From NCBI RefSeq assembly GCF_015706575.1, contig NW_024037072.1, positions 17,175,162 to 17,239,161 on the forward strand: 64,000 nt of DNA. Direction: 5' to 3'. The notes under the pieces are model-generated. The model was not told the DNA's origin. It made no database searches and worked only from the letters and a program-made list of their open reading frames with translations. The position numbers were made by a program, and so were the translations under genes. Numbering within the stretch: position 1 is the stretch's first letter; every line of letters begins with the position of its first letter. Shown piece after piece: positions 44,459-56,800 of this stretch. This DNA comes from Patiria miniata (lineage: Eukaryota; Echinodermata; Asteroidea; Valvatida; Asterinidae).

Positions 44459-47400
44459 GTTACAACTGATAATGTAGTAACCAACGGATAATGTATCACC
44501 AACCGATAATGTATCACAAATTGACTGATACTGTATCACTAACCGATAATGTAGCAAAAATTGACTGATAGTGTAGTAGAACTTGTATCCGATAATGTAT
44601 CACGTGTCGACGGATAATGTAACTACAAAATAACTGTATCCGATAATGTATCACCACGGAACGGATACTGTATCAACCGATAATGTATCAAAAATCAACC
44701 GATAATGTATCAAAAATCAACCGATAATGTATCAGTACGGGGAAAAGGTGTACACCACATTTGTTTGTTTTATGTTCTATGTATCCCGCCCCACTTTTTG
44801 ACCGGGGAAAGGGGTCTGGGCTATTGGATCACCCCACCCCCATTATTTTGTATTTAGAGAAAAAAAGGGCAGATTTTGAGGTGTTTTTCAAACTTTCCAA
44901 CCTCCGAAATGTATTAAATAGTACTGAGAAAGGGAGAAAAAGCACAAAAAAGCTTGAAATGCGCCGATACATCAGTATCATGAACAGCGCCCCCAGTGTC
45001 ATGTGGTCTCCAGCCCCCCCTCCCCCCCCCCCCCTCAGTTTTTGATTCTACCATGGAGCTATGGGCTCCGTGCACAAGTTCCCCTTCAATGGCCAGAAAC
45101 GGAGAGTTGGGCGAGGACCTAGACTGGTCCCGGTCCATCCACTGCGTATTTTGAATTATGCAAAGTTATTGGGGGAGGGAATAGTCTGTGAGACCATCGC
45201 AAGTTAAATTGAACGTATGTGCGCGCCGACGTTGCCTGACAATCATGCGAAGACGCTGCGGCTAATAGCCATGGCACATTCTGGAAGTGGCGTTGAACTT
45301 TGCGCGCGAACCAGTACAGTACAGTTCGCACATGCTGTGTCCCGTCCATTGATCTCCATACATGGTGCTCTCAAAAGTGGTAAAACGCGCCCTCTTGGGT
45401 TAGAGCACGGAGCCCATACGGTAGTCTGGTTCCCAGACCTGACAAATATTCCCGACGCTCACGTCTTAAATTGTAGGTCAGGCAGCCTCCGTGGCTAAAA
45501 ATAAACATGACGCCATTATTGGCCCTTTTTCAAAGCGCGGCTTCGTTTCCGATTTCGCTTTATCACTTGTAGCTTTTAATGTTCTGATCGAATCTTTAAA
45601 TAACTCACTTGCTTCGTAATATCATACAGTTATGATAATACAGTTTGATGTTTTTGTAAGATAACATTGAGTAATGTTAATCTTGAATCTTCAAAATTAC
45701 GGAACCAAATAGCACTGTTAGCAGGCGGAGCCGAATGAAGACCGAGTTTTGGAAAATCTCGGTAATGGTCGAAAAGTTCAAAATTGTACATGACGCAGCA
45801 AAAGTTCGCCCGTACGATCCGAGTATATTTGATGCACAAAATCGTCGTTGAATTTCAAGTTATGTAAATGAAAACAATGAATATTAATTATCAACTCATT
45901 AAAAATAAAATTAATAAGCAATTAGCAGTTAATTAAACCTATATTATATACTCGGAAATACTCGGGCGCTATCCGATTGTCGACGAAACGACTTCGGCAA
46001 ACTTCGGAAATTTTCGGAAAAAGGAGGAATTCCTCCCGCTTTAGACACGTGACGTAAATTGTAATACATTGTATTACCGGAGGCTACCTGACCTAAGATT
46101 CATCAGGAATGTCGTAATCTTTTGGTCTGGGAACCAGACTACCCATACGGAGGCCAAGTGACCGGAGAAAAGAACTTGTCCACATTTCGGCACGGAAGTG
46201 CGAATGCAGTTAAAAAATATTCTTAATGATAAACTTTCCCGAGTGGGGACTTATCATAGTGTAGAGTGTGCGTATGATATACACGTAGTGTTTACATGTA
46301 GATAAGCCACGCCCCTTATCATGTACGTGACCTGTGCCTTGCGTAACCCTTGACCGGCACCTCACTGCCGAATTCTCACACAGGTACGTTGTCAACTTTT
46401 GAAGCTCGTTTTTGAATTGAAATATCATTTGTTTGCAAACTGCACGCTGCCTAATATTGCATTAGGATTTGTCCGCTAGTGTTCATAGATAATACTGGAG
46501 GCATTAAAGTAAAGTTTTGATAAGATATAAATGTAGGTTTGGGGCTCCAAAGTGTGAGCTCGTTGTGGAGAGTTTAGCGAATATTGTGCGTGTAGTATAG
46601 TCATACACACGTGATATTCCCATGTCATTGTGTATAACGTTACGTACGTATTTATGTTCATGTATAATTTAACATGGGTCTTATTGCGCATTGTCAGATT
46701 CCAGTACATGTACTGTGATTATCTAAGGTTTATATTTAGGGAATAATAACACAAGTAAATAATGGCTCTTCCTGTTCATTGAGGACTGGTGTGTATGAAA
46801 GTGGTTGAAAGTGTGTATGAGTGTGCCTGGCCAGCATGTGTAAATGTGAGCCTGCTCCTTTATGTTCAGCATTGCCTGAGGTAATTCTTATTTCATGCGA
46901 AGATTGTTTATTTAATTTGGGGAAATAGATCTACATGTACACGTTTATTGTAATTTTATACCTGTATAACACTGACATGTGTGTGCTTTTTGTAATTTGT
47001 ATTCTTTGTATTTTGCCCTCACTGCCGAATTCTCACACAGTGAGAATTGGCAGCTGGGCTTGCAGGTTGGCAAGAATAAATCGGCAGTCATTGAGGCAAG
47101 GAAGCTTACTATTCTCAAAGCGTCACCTGTTCACTAGGACCTGCGTGCCCGTGTTGCCATCCCAATCACCCATTTAGCCAGACCCAGAGCTCTTCACCAG
47201 TCAGTTACAACCCACTCCAGTACTACCTCATCACCCAACCCCACCCCGTTCCCGAGGGATCTCTACAATAGAAAAGACACTTATTAGACTTTTATTTTGC
47301 AATATTTTTACCTTTTCCAAATATACTGATACATTATCGGTTGATTTTTGATACATTATCGGTTGATACAGTATCCGTTCCGTGGTGATACATTATCGGA

Positions 47401-47580
47401 TAAAGTTATTTTGTAGTTACATTATCCGTCGACACGTGATACATTATCGGATACAAATTTTACTACACTATCAGTCAATTTTTGCTACATTATCGGTTAG
47501 TAATACAATATTGGTCAATTTGTGATACATTATCGGTTGGTGATACGTTATCCGTTGGTTACTACATTATCAGTTGTAAC
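44459..47580. mobile_element. 3.1-kb element with long repeat-built inverted ends
   Basis: The left arm (44459-44737) and right arm (about 47329-47580) are inverted copies, roughly 95 percent alike by eye, starting GTTACAACTGATAATGTAG. Each arm is made of about fifteen irregular copies of a CCGATAATGTATCA word. The left arm has one more AAAAATCAACCGATAATG unit. The interior holds no transposase, and contains the 9-bp-TSD MITE (45422-46141) and C-rich hAT-like sequence (about 44780-45060). It is a young non-autonomous DNA element. The superfamily is unknown because no target duplication could be defined. Confidence 0.75.
45422..46141. mobile_element. 9-bp-TSD MITE, copy 2
   Basis: A 720-bp copy of the element at 38060-38768 in the same orientation, with ends TAGTCTGGTTCCCAGACC and GGTCTGGGAACCAGACTA and a perfect 9-bp duplication CCCATACGG (45413-45421 and 46142-46150). 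It is nested in the 3.1-kb element at 44459-47580. The copies are clearly alike over their whole length, with scattered substitutions and small indels. Confidence 0.88.
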
Positions 47581-49289
47581 AGCATACTTCGTAAAACAAA
47601 ACCCGATCAACTCCTGGCTATAAACAACATCTCATGCGGTTGAGCGCCTTCGATGAATGAGCAGATATAGTTGGTTTCTCCTCGTTCCGGATTTAAGATT
47701 GTTAAAGGCGTTCTGGTTGTGGCGTGAACTTCACTTTGAATTGGCTCGCGCCACTGAACGGACCCCCAATTAAATTAGACATAAAAAAGGTAATACGAGA
47801 AGTAACTCGTTATACAGTCTGTAAATGGGAATCCAATCATCAGGTTGGCATAAGATAGCGAGCTTGGGGCCAAACGTTCTCATTTTTCTCAACGAGTTTC
47901 GAGTTTTCGTAGCCGGCCACTATCACGATTGGCTACCCGAGAATTATGGCTGTCACAATGGGAAAGTGAAAAGAATGGAAAACTTTATGTAGATATTCAA
48001 CTGATGCGAATGTATCAATAGTCCCAGACACGCAGCATTGTCAATTGGTAAATTGTGTTAATAATTATCCACGGTATGCTGTAAAATATAAGGACCCGTG
48101 GTACGAAATCAGACCAACACAATCCAAATTATTGGGTAATGTGCAGAATTTATAAGTTAATAGATTTCGGGTTTATTTAAAGATTTAGTGGAAAAACAGT
48201 AGTTAGCTGATCACATGTCTTATGGGTTTCGTATTGTCTCCAGTGAAGTCAAAGTCGGCCACAACTGGGTCACCAAGCCACACCAAAAAAAAAAAGAAGA
48301 AAAAAGAATGGAGGTATGGGTTTTTGGATGGTTTTAGCCCAGGGAGAGACTTTTGAGACTTTGTGACTTTTGAGAAGCGATTGCTCTTCTAACGGGATAG
48401 ATATCCGTAGTCCATTGGGACTTGTAAGAAGTGAATGTGCTTCTAGGTGTAGGGATATCCGTAGTATTGGAATGATTATAACCATTAGCATGTAAGTGGT
48501 AAATGGGAGTTTATTAAGCCATGCTGGTAGTTACATGGACCTGTTAATTATTAGAACTGGTAGCAGGTAAATTGTACATGTGATTGTTAAACCATGCTTG
48601 TTGGACTGTTTCAAGCGAATAAATGATTGCCGAGTGACCACAGTGCTTTTCTCCGGTGTGATTCTCCTTACAAATATTCTTGCGCCACACGCATTATTTC
48701 ATAATAAGTTGGGTGCAAAGCGATCGAGGCTGTGATTATAAATAATGGTTTTCTGATAACAACTATGAAAAACTACCAAAAGTAGGACACGCCTATGTTT
48801 TAAATATTCATTTATTGGCACGACACATACGGGCATGGCGTGCCCGGCCCGCCAAAACTGATCTCCGCGCGCTGCAAGTTCGAGCAATCGACTAGTCGTT
48901 TGCTAGACTTGATGATTCGATAACGACTCGACGCTTGATAATAGTAGGCCGAGGATGACCTATCAAAAAGTATCCTGGGATTCAACAGGCGATTCAGCCT
49001 GCGGTTTAGCCCGCGATTCAGACGAAAGCTTGAAAACATACCCCAAAAACCCATACTCCATGCGTCAAAGGGAGATACTTTATTGGAACTAGCTCCTTAG
49101 ATTCACGACACGAAATTTCCATTAATCAAGTTTGCTTTACATTAAGAATATATATCAGCAAAGCTATAAACACCGTGTTTAAAATTAATTTGTTGGTCCT
49201 TTTAGTGAAATATAAGGGTTTTTTTCGAAGCCGATTACCTTGTGTTCAGCGCATGTTTTTACGTACTGCACGTGTTTTTGCAAAATGAT
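47581..49289. other. Unassigned stretch
   Basis: No gene or complete element is recognised. A purine-rich patch lies at 48280-48310, and sequence near 48200 resembles the minisatellite at 44 kb. Confidence 0.4.
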
Positions 49290-49735
49290 CCCGGCCCACT
49301 ATTTCGCCCGGGCGCAATGTTTTTCTTTCTCCCAAACGACATCCACATATGGGAGTACGCTATGGCGTTTTGGACTTAACTTTTATAAAAACATGAGAAG
49401 AATATATAAAATTAGAAAAAAAGAGTGAATTTGAAAGTTATGAAATTCGGACTTTATTACCTTTTTTAAAAAATCCTCCGAAGCCTCAGGTTAGAAACGG
49501 AAAAAAATTCGAGTGAAAACCGAGATTCGAACCCGCAACCTCGCGATGCAAATTTCCACCATCCATCGACTGAGCTGTCACACTACTCACCAAACTTGGG
49601 GAAACAAATAATTATATACCTGCGTTTCGTATCATAAAATTATCGTAGAGGGCGTTAAGCAACCATGTATGCGGATGTCGTTTGGGAGAAAAAAATTCGC
49701 CGCCCGGGCGGAGTACTATTCCGCCCAGGTGGATT
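49290..49735. mobile_element. MITE with CGCCCGGGCG ends around a tRNA-like sequence
   Basis: The left arm (TTTCGCCCGGGCGCAATG, then TTTCTCCCAAACGACATCC) is inverted at about 49668-49712 (GGATGTCGTTTGGGAGA, then CGCCGCCCGGGCGG). The right flank repeats ATTACTATTCGGCCCAGG-like words. The interior includes the tRNA-like stretch at 49512-49585. Confidence 0.55.
49512..49585 (-). pseudogene. tRNA-like sequence / tRNA-derived SINE head
   Basis: On the minus strand there is an A-box-like CAGCTCAGTCGATGG, a middle with TTTGCATCGCGAGG, and a strong B box and T arm, GGTTGCGGGTTCGAATCTCG. A TGC in the loop position would suggest an alanine-type ancestor. The acceptor stem pairs poorly (AGTGTGA with TTTCACT) and no CCA or terminator follows, so it is more likely a decayed tRNA or SINE head than a working gene. 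Confidence 0.45.
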
Positions 49736-49764
49736 ACTATTCGGCCCAGGCGCATTAGTATTTG

Positions 49765-50173
49765 TGCTCAAATAGCTGAAATGAACCCATTGGCGTTCAA
49801 TTTTGGGCTAATGTTATGACTCGTAATGTAATATCGACCCGTAATGTAATAAAAATCCGACCCGTAAAGTAACAACACGAGTAACAACAAGAAGGTCCCC
49901 ATTGCAATAAAATTGCTAGTGCTACGAACACTTTGGGGAAGTCAATATTTTAATGATACTCCTGTCCTATATTGTTTTACCTACCCTAATGCATTTGACA
50001 GGTATTTTTTTAACTCAGCCAGTATCTAAAGAAAAAAAATAAGTGTGGGATTGTATTTACACTCATTTTTATGGTGAAAAGAAGTTTCGCAAAAACACTA
50101 CCGTTTAGAAAAGGTTTGTAGATAGTAAACGGCAAGGATTTCCCCAAATCTCAAAAGAACAAAATCTACCTAC
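49765..50173. other. Unassigned stretch before copy A
   Basis: GACCCGTAATGTAA words recur at 49810-49870. Sequence from about 50130 is intron-like and matches that below the true signal-peptide exon. Confidence 0.4.
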
Positions 50174-50230
50174 CTCGTGCAAATCAAGTCATCCATACCA
50201 CAGTGATCATGAAGCTTAGAGACGCCGTTG
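50174..50230 (-). pseudogene. Broken copy of the signal-peptide exon
   Basis: The sequence aligns with 23960-24014 and its flanks: SFMITVVWMT-stop-FARG against AFMIVLVMLVSVSRG, both ending CGAG|GTAGGT, with matching intron sequence below (CCCAAATCTCAAAA). It has no ATG at the corresponding start and one in-frame stop, so it cannot work as a first exon. It indicates an old duplication of the 5' end of the CUB-MAM-Ig gene or of a paralogue. No CUB exon follows it within the window. Confidence 0.6.
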
Positions 50231-50276
50231 TTCCACAAACGTATGCATTGCGTAGCTGTAGTCCAGAGATGTTTTA

Positions 50277-50880
50277 GTGAGTTAGCATGAGAGAGTATCC
50301 TTTTAAGCACTATTTTGCTGACACATTGCTCAATATAGAAAACAAAACGTCTATTAAAATAAGATTTATTACTTTCTTGTGTGCACGGCTGACTGTTTAT
50401 AATTGGGCTAACACAAAGGAAGGGAGGCGGACAAAAACACAACTAAACAACGTTCCTGTCATTCCAGGAACGAAACAAATACTTTCGCTGATAAATAATA
50501 CATTGAATTTCCCTTTAATTGTGTCGCAAAGTTCAAATATTAAAAACACCAAGATGTTTTCCTTTGTAAAATAGTTGTTTCTTTTCTGTCAATCCGATAA
50601 ATAAAAGCGTTTTAGAAAAAAATAGAGAAGTCATTGTGACTTCATTCCATACTATGCATAATATTCACGTAATCGAACTACCCTCCAGATGTTAAGACAA
50701 TCGAATATTCCCTCCCTTCCAAAAAAAATCAATCGCATTTTGGATGATGTCACGACGACGTCACATTTTTTTCTCCTCAAGGATTTTGTACATATATCTT
50801 TGATATCCAAACCTCTTACAAACAGAATTGTAAATTTATCATATTTCGCTTGTGAGTTATACACAACGCAAGAAAAACAT
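50277..50880. repeat. Diverged block, copy A
   Basis: It shares with copies B and C the order GAGTTAG..AGAG, TTGCTGACA, CTTGTGTGCANGGCTGA, ATTCCAGGAACGAAA, CTGATAAAT and CTGTCAANCCGA. No coding content. Copy A lies directly upstream of the broken signal-peptide exon, at higher coordinates. Confidence 0.65.
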
Positions 50881-51454
50881 ATATAAAATCAAGATCTCTG
50901 CCGTGGATATTTTCAATTCTTTCACACACACTGAACGCAGAAATGAATGGTGGTCGTTTATGGAAAGTTCTAACATTTGCAGTGGTGCAGTCCGCAGTAG
51001 CTTCGCGTCGCGTCATTTAATTTTAATTTAATTTTAGATATTTAGACATTAAGTTAAAGGATGCAATCTAAAATGTAAGCAGGGGCTGTCAAGGAATGAA
51101 CAAAAGTATACAAACTGTCATCCGATGATGTGTTCATCCATACCCCTGATAACAATTATTGGTAAAATTACAAATGTTAGGATAAAAATTAATATTAAAA
51201 AAAAATGAAATGGAATGAAATTCAAAAAAAAAAGCCGTAAACAGGAACAAAAGGAAAATATCGAGAAATCCCCCCTCCCACCAACAGGCACTCACCAAAA
51301 AATAACACGCCACAACTATAGCCACCCACAGAACTTAATCAACAGGACTAAATGCAGTTCTCGCTGCCACCACTTGTCTATAAGTTTAAACCGAATCAGC
51401 CACCTTTCCTCTCTCTTGCTGGGTTCAGGAGCCCCGCTTTCTTGTACTCTTGTA
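50881..51454. other. Unassigned stretch
   Basis: AT-rich non-coding sequence with no recognised gene or element. Confidence 0.4.
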
Positions 51455-51811
51455 CAGTGGCGTATCCAGAGGGGGCAGAGGGAGCACTCTGCCCCCCGCG
51501 GCAGATTTTTTTTTCACAACATTTTTGTTCAGCAATTATTTCAATAAATGGTTTGAGAGTTCTAACATCAATCCCAAAAAAGAAAACCCACTCAAACAAA
51601 CCTTTAAATGCGCCGTGAAAATGGGTATATAATTTTCAGTATGCATGATAATGGTCAGTTTCCATTTGAAAGATGGAAACTAGCCCCCCCCCCCCAGCCT
51701 TTTGATTTTACAGAGGCCAAGTGTCCGGAAAAAAATTCATGTGTTCATTTCGGCGCGGATGTGCGGTTGCCCCCCCCCCCCCCCCCCGGTTTAAAGCTGG
51801 ATACGCTACTG
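51455..51811. mobile_element. hAT-like C-rich MITE
   Basis: Inverted ends CAGTGGCGTATCCAG and CTGGATACGCTACTG. The flanking 8-mers CTCTTGTA and CTCTGGTG agree at six positions, a decayed 8-bp duplication. The 357-bp interior has poly-C runs and AAATGCGCCGTGAAA-type sequence shared with 22.8-23.1 and 44.9-45.0 kb. Confidence 0.75.
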
Positions 51812-53029
51812 CTCTGGTGGCGTACTATACCCACAAAAGTAATGTTTCTTATCGCCGCAATTTTCTGAGCTTATTCCTGAAAATGACAAATTATTCTATC
51901 AAACAGTTTTTGATTGTATTCTGTCTGAAATATTATCAAGTGACTTGATGCAATATTGATACCTTGATTTTCCCGTGCATCGAAGAAAAGTTGTTGGATT
52001 TTAGAATGTATGAATGTTTTTAGTTAAAGCCCAGTCTTCATAAAGGTGACTGGGAAGTAAAGATCTTGTGTCGAATATTTATGCAACCATGCTGTACTTT
52101 AAATCAACGTAATACTTCTATTCTATTCTGAACCCCAAAGGGAAATTGACCGTTTTAGACAAACGAATATTTCTTTGGAGTTCAAGTTTCTCAAGTGAAT
52201 AAATTAAATATAACTACTTCCTTGTGTGCATGGCTGAGTGTTTTTGATCAGATAAAAAAAAGGGAGTCAGAACAAAACAGTCAAGCAAACAACACTCCCG
52301 CTATTCCAGGAACCAAAACAATGCTTTCGCTGATAAATAATAAAATTTACTTTCCCTTCTTTTGTGTCGCAAGAGTTCAACTATTGAAAAAGCAGGAACT
52401 ATTCCCTCGTAAAAAAATAAGTATGTGTCATTGCTGTCAACCCGACATATAATTGAGGTGAAAAAATTGATTTTTTTTATTTTCCACAATGGCAATACAA
52501 TTGGCTTTTTCGCAAAATTTGAATATTTAAGATTAATTTTGAAAGAAGGTCCAAAAATATATTTTATTTCTGAATGATTCTATACACTGTTCGAAATAAT
52601 AAATACTGAAGCATGGGACACTTCTATCAGTAGAAAAAAACCTTAAAATTAAATAATCACGTCATCATGACGTCATTCCATGTTATGCATACCAACCACA
52701 TAATCTAACTACCCACCAAGTTTTAAGACAAATGGACATTCCCTAATGTGTGCTTTACAAAATGCATTTAAGATGACGTCATAATGACGTAACACTTAAA
52801 AAATAATTTTGAATGTAGCATGTTTCGTTCTTGAGATATACGAATGAAAGAAAACACAATTCCAAAATCAATGAAAAATCCTATGATGACGTCGTGACAG
52901 CATCACCTCAATGGCTATCTATGGCATATACCTGACTATGTACGTACCACGTTTCAACTCACTGGCCTTGTAGTTCTGTAGCTAAATGCTTTAAATAGTG
53001 CATATTTAAAATGACGTCACATGATATGA
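51812..53029. other. Non-coding stretch around copy B
   Basis: Apart from copy B, nothing is recognised. GACGTCA words are frequent at 52660-53025. Confidence 0.4.
52195..52870. repeat. Diverged block, copy B
   Basis: It aligns with copy A from CTTGTGTGCATGGCTGA through ATTCCAGGAACCAAAACAATGC and GCTGATAAATAATA to the CATTCCATGTTATGCATA region near 52680. Non-coding. Confidence 0.65.
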
Positions 53030-53096
53030 GTTAGTACAAGAGAGCACCCTTTCATTCATAATTTGCTGACACCCTGCTAAATATATTTTTCTATTG

Positions 53097-53830
53097 TGTG
53101 ACAGGTTAAAATATACCCCCCTTAATTTTCATTAGTTCCTTTAATATGTAGTAGTTCCTTTAATCTGTAATAGTTCCTTTAATCTGTATTAGTTCCTTTA
53201 AACATGATTACATAACAAATATCACTCCGCCACCTACCGTAAAATAGTTCAACTAGATCCGGCAACCTTCCCGCCGCGCCACATTCAAACACTGATTCGA
53301 TCGAGTAACATCACCCTGTTTTACTCTCTCACAGGTAATTTATATTTTGCTTATTTTATTCTCATCTTTATAATTATCTCCATTGATATGCATTCTTACT
53401 TTTATTATCAACTTACCTTTTACTTGTACATTCATTATCTTGCATTTATATTCAACATTTGTGGCATTTACTGTAATTTTTGGAATAATGATTTGGCTGC
53501 AAGATGGCAGCCAACGCCGATCGTTTGGCGCGAATCGCCATTTTGTTAAATTATTACAGTTCATTCGTGATTAAGCCATGACTTATTATTTACATTGAAG
53601 TTGCATTTATTTGATTGGATAATTGAGTAGATTGTTAGGTTTATCTTTACATGTACATTTGGTTTGGATTTTTAACTGTTTATTTAAATAATTGTTAGCC
53701 ACATTCAAACACTGATTCGATCGAGTAACATCACCCTGTTTTACTCTCTCACAGAATAAAGAATTAACGTCAAAGTGAACTGGCCGTACTCCAAGTCTCC
53801 CTATTTTCGACGCCGATTCCCGGTGTCACA
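53097..53830 (+). repeat. 5' LTR of the young Gypsy element
   Basis: It is 734 bp, starting TGTGACAGG and ending GGTGTCACA. It contains a 57-bp direct repeat (53278-53334 and 53698-53754) exactly 420 bp apart, the second copy running into AATAAAG. Tandem TAGTTCCTTTAATNTGTA units occur at 53140-53200. Confidence 0.92.
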
Positions 53831-56800
53831 TTTGGTGGAAGATCCGGGTACTTGGACTCATAACACCGCGGCCAGCCAGCTTTTGGGGAGCCAGGTCCAG
53901 CAACTGAAGACCGTCGTCTGTGCAGCATCGGTGACACCGCAGCCAGCCAGCAAGCCCTGGTGGTGCCGGATCCAGCATTTGAACATCGTCACCATTGTCG
54001 TGGCCGCACATGCAGTATATGTTGCAGCTACTGACGATCCTGCCCGGCGTTGCAGCGTGACCGACGATCCTGTCCTTCGTTGCCGCTACCGACGATCCTG
54101 CCCGTTGCACGCCGAAGATCTTGTCCGTTGCAGCTACCGACGATCCCGTTGCTGCTCGGTGAGGATCGCCTGCCAGTACAGCAGCTGAATATCCTGTTCG
54201 TCGACGAGTCCTTTCTGTTGCGCCGGAGATTCTCTGTTTCACCAATCCAAAAAAAAAACTGAACTGAGTAGCCGATAAACCGGTAGTTTGTTAATTTACA
54301 TTGACGATAGCATTCAACGCGAACCGATTCTACGAGAACTGTTCATTCATCGAGAACTGTCAATCATTGACGCAATACGTACGCGCTTTGTTCAACCTGG
54401 TCGGTTACTGCGCAGAACCTGCCGAGAAGTACAGGGTGCGTACTTGTCCTGTCAAGAGTCAAGATTCAAGACCGCAAGACTACCGAAGAACACCCGTGAA
54501 CGGACAGCAAGTCAAGCATCCATTCAAGCAAACAGATTTGAGGTACAATAGGCTTATGGTCGGAAGTAATTGATTTATATAACAATACGTGAATTCCACT
54601 GCTGGTTACCCCTATTGTTGCATTGTTTGAATTGTCCCTCTTTCCTGGCGCAGGAAGCAAAGTTAATCCCACTCCATTTAGGATTCACTTTGATTGACGT
54701 CTATATATACAGGTTAGATTGGGTCAGAAAACTGTTTAGTTTACAGTAAGAAAAAGGATCGTTTTCACTTCCCCCTCTCAGCAAATAATTGTGTTCTCTT
54801 ACCGATTGAATTATACCTCATCCCCTGTACAAAGTGTCATTTTGTGATAACTGTGTTCATTTACATTGTTGATTGATAAGAGTGACCCAATGCCACAAAT
54901 TGATTGCTGATTGTAACACTCGAATTGGGATTGGTTGAAATTTGTCAAAGTATTTTTGAATGTGCATATTTTGTTTTAATGCTGTAGTTGGCTCATTGTT
55001 GGTGTTTGATTTGCCCAGTTTGTAATAAGATTGCATTTGGTATTGATTTTCCAAAGTTCCTGTGAATCGGAGATAACAGTTTGATATTTACAGGTGACTG
55101 ATATTGTATGTTAACCAATGTTTGACAACTGTTGATCCTGAAGTTGACCTGCGAATTAGATTCATTCTGATTTGACGATTCGGTATTGTTTTCCTGAATT
55201 ACTCTTATTGATATTGACATTTGTTTTGCTTGTGATTGAATATTGCAATTCATACTTTGTTTCACTGCTTGATTGGAATTTGATTGATCTTTGAGATAAT
55301 TATTTCTAAAAACCTTTTTCATATTCCATTGAATTTGTTTCACTTACCTTTTGTGTACTTGATGTCTGATACACACTGCACTGTTGCTATTATACTTGCT
55401 GTATTGCTAAGCAGTTCTCTCTCAGACGTAATGGCTACTTCAAGGAAACGGTCCGAAGAAGAACCGATGTACCCAACTCCTACAACGATTCGCTACTCTA
55501 CTGCTCCAACTTCATCCGCTGCCGCCCTCCATGTCCAGGACAGGCCCAGAGATGATAGTCAACTTCCCACACCAGTAGCAGATCAATTCTTAGCAGAAAT
55601 CGAAGACTTGGAGCGACGAATTTCCCAGAGTATGCCTCGCCTCTCCCGACAACCACAACCAGGATCAGCAGGCAGAACAGTGCCTACTGGTAGCAGAGCC
55701 CCAGCTCCATCAACACCTATCTTCCAAGGTTACACTCCTCTATCTCAGAGCAACAGACCGATGTCTACTTCAAACCAGTACCAGCTTATGCCATCACACC
55801 AGGTTAAAAGCGTTCCCATGTACACCGGCCGTGATAATTCAAACCTCTGCATCGAAGACTGGATAAGAGACGTCAAGTATTTGATCGACAACACAGCAAT
55901 GCCGCCGCAGATGCAGTTTTCTACAATTGTCAGGAACCTCGGAGGCGCAGCCAGGAAACTAGTACTGAACCTGCCCCCTGAAGAACAAACGCCACACCAT
56001 GCCTTCGCTGAATTGAAAGCTCAGTTTTGAGACTCGTCGATGGCGGGAGACCCCCTAGCTGTATTTTACGAGCGGTTACGTCTCCCAAGTGAATCACCCA
56101 GCATTTACGCTGTCGAACTGGAAGCAACATTGAGAACAGTTGAGGACCGGATGAACAGCAGACTTCCCCTGGCAAACCGTAACAGCATGCTCACCCAACA
56201 ATTCATGCGTGGTGTTGGAGAGGAGAAAATAACCAACCGGCTTGCTCCCATGAGACCAAGAAACATGACCTTCAGAGAAGTACAAAAAGAACTGCGACAA
56301 ATAGAGTGGGAAGAACGGACTGCATCTCTCCTTCATCCCAAAGCTGACACAAAGATACCGTCACCACAACCCCTGAACAAGGTACAGTCACAGCCCCAGT
56401 TTGTTCCACCGCAGCCAAAATCAACCGCACAGCCTCATCAACAGAGAGGTGTAACTGCTTTCAAACCACAGAAGACTAACAATCAACCAACAACCCCTCA
56501 ACAGACTCCAGGTGAAGACGTCCTTGAAAACCTACTCAAAAGAGTCGAATACCCCACCGCGACCCAGACAGTCGAACTAACCCCAGTCCACGGACCAGAG
56601 AATCTTCGTCTGCCACCGTTGTGACCAAGAGGGCCACATCGCCAGAGGTTGCCGGAATGTTCCATTAAACTTCCAGGGCTCCCGGTCGGAGGGCAAACCG
56701 GAAGCCCAGAGTCAAGCCCAAAAGTAACCACTTCTAGGAATGAATCTCCTTCAGTCAGACAACACACAACAAATCCGTCGAAGCCATATCATCAAAGTTT

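Noticed and set aside
53826-54262. ORFs of up to 139 residues just inside the young Gypsy element.
   Set aside because: They lie in the leader between the primer site and gag, on both strands, built from GACGATCC-type short repeats; no protein family is visible.
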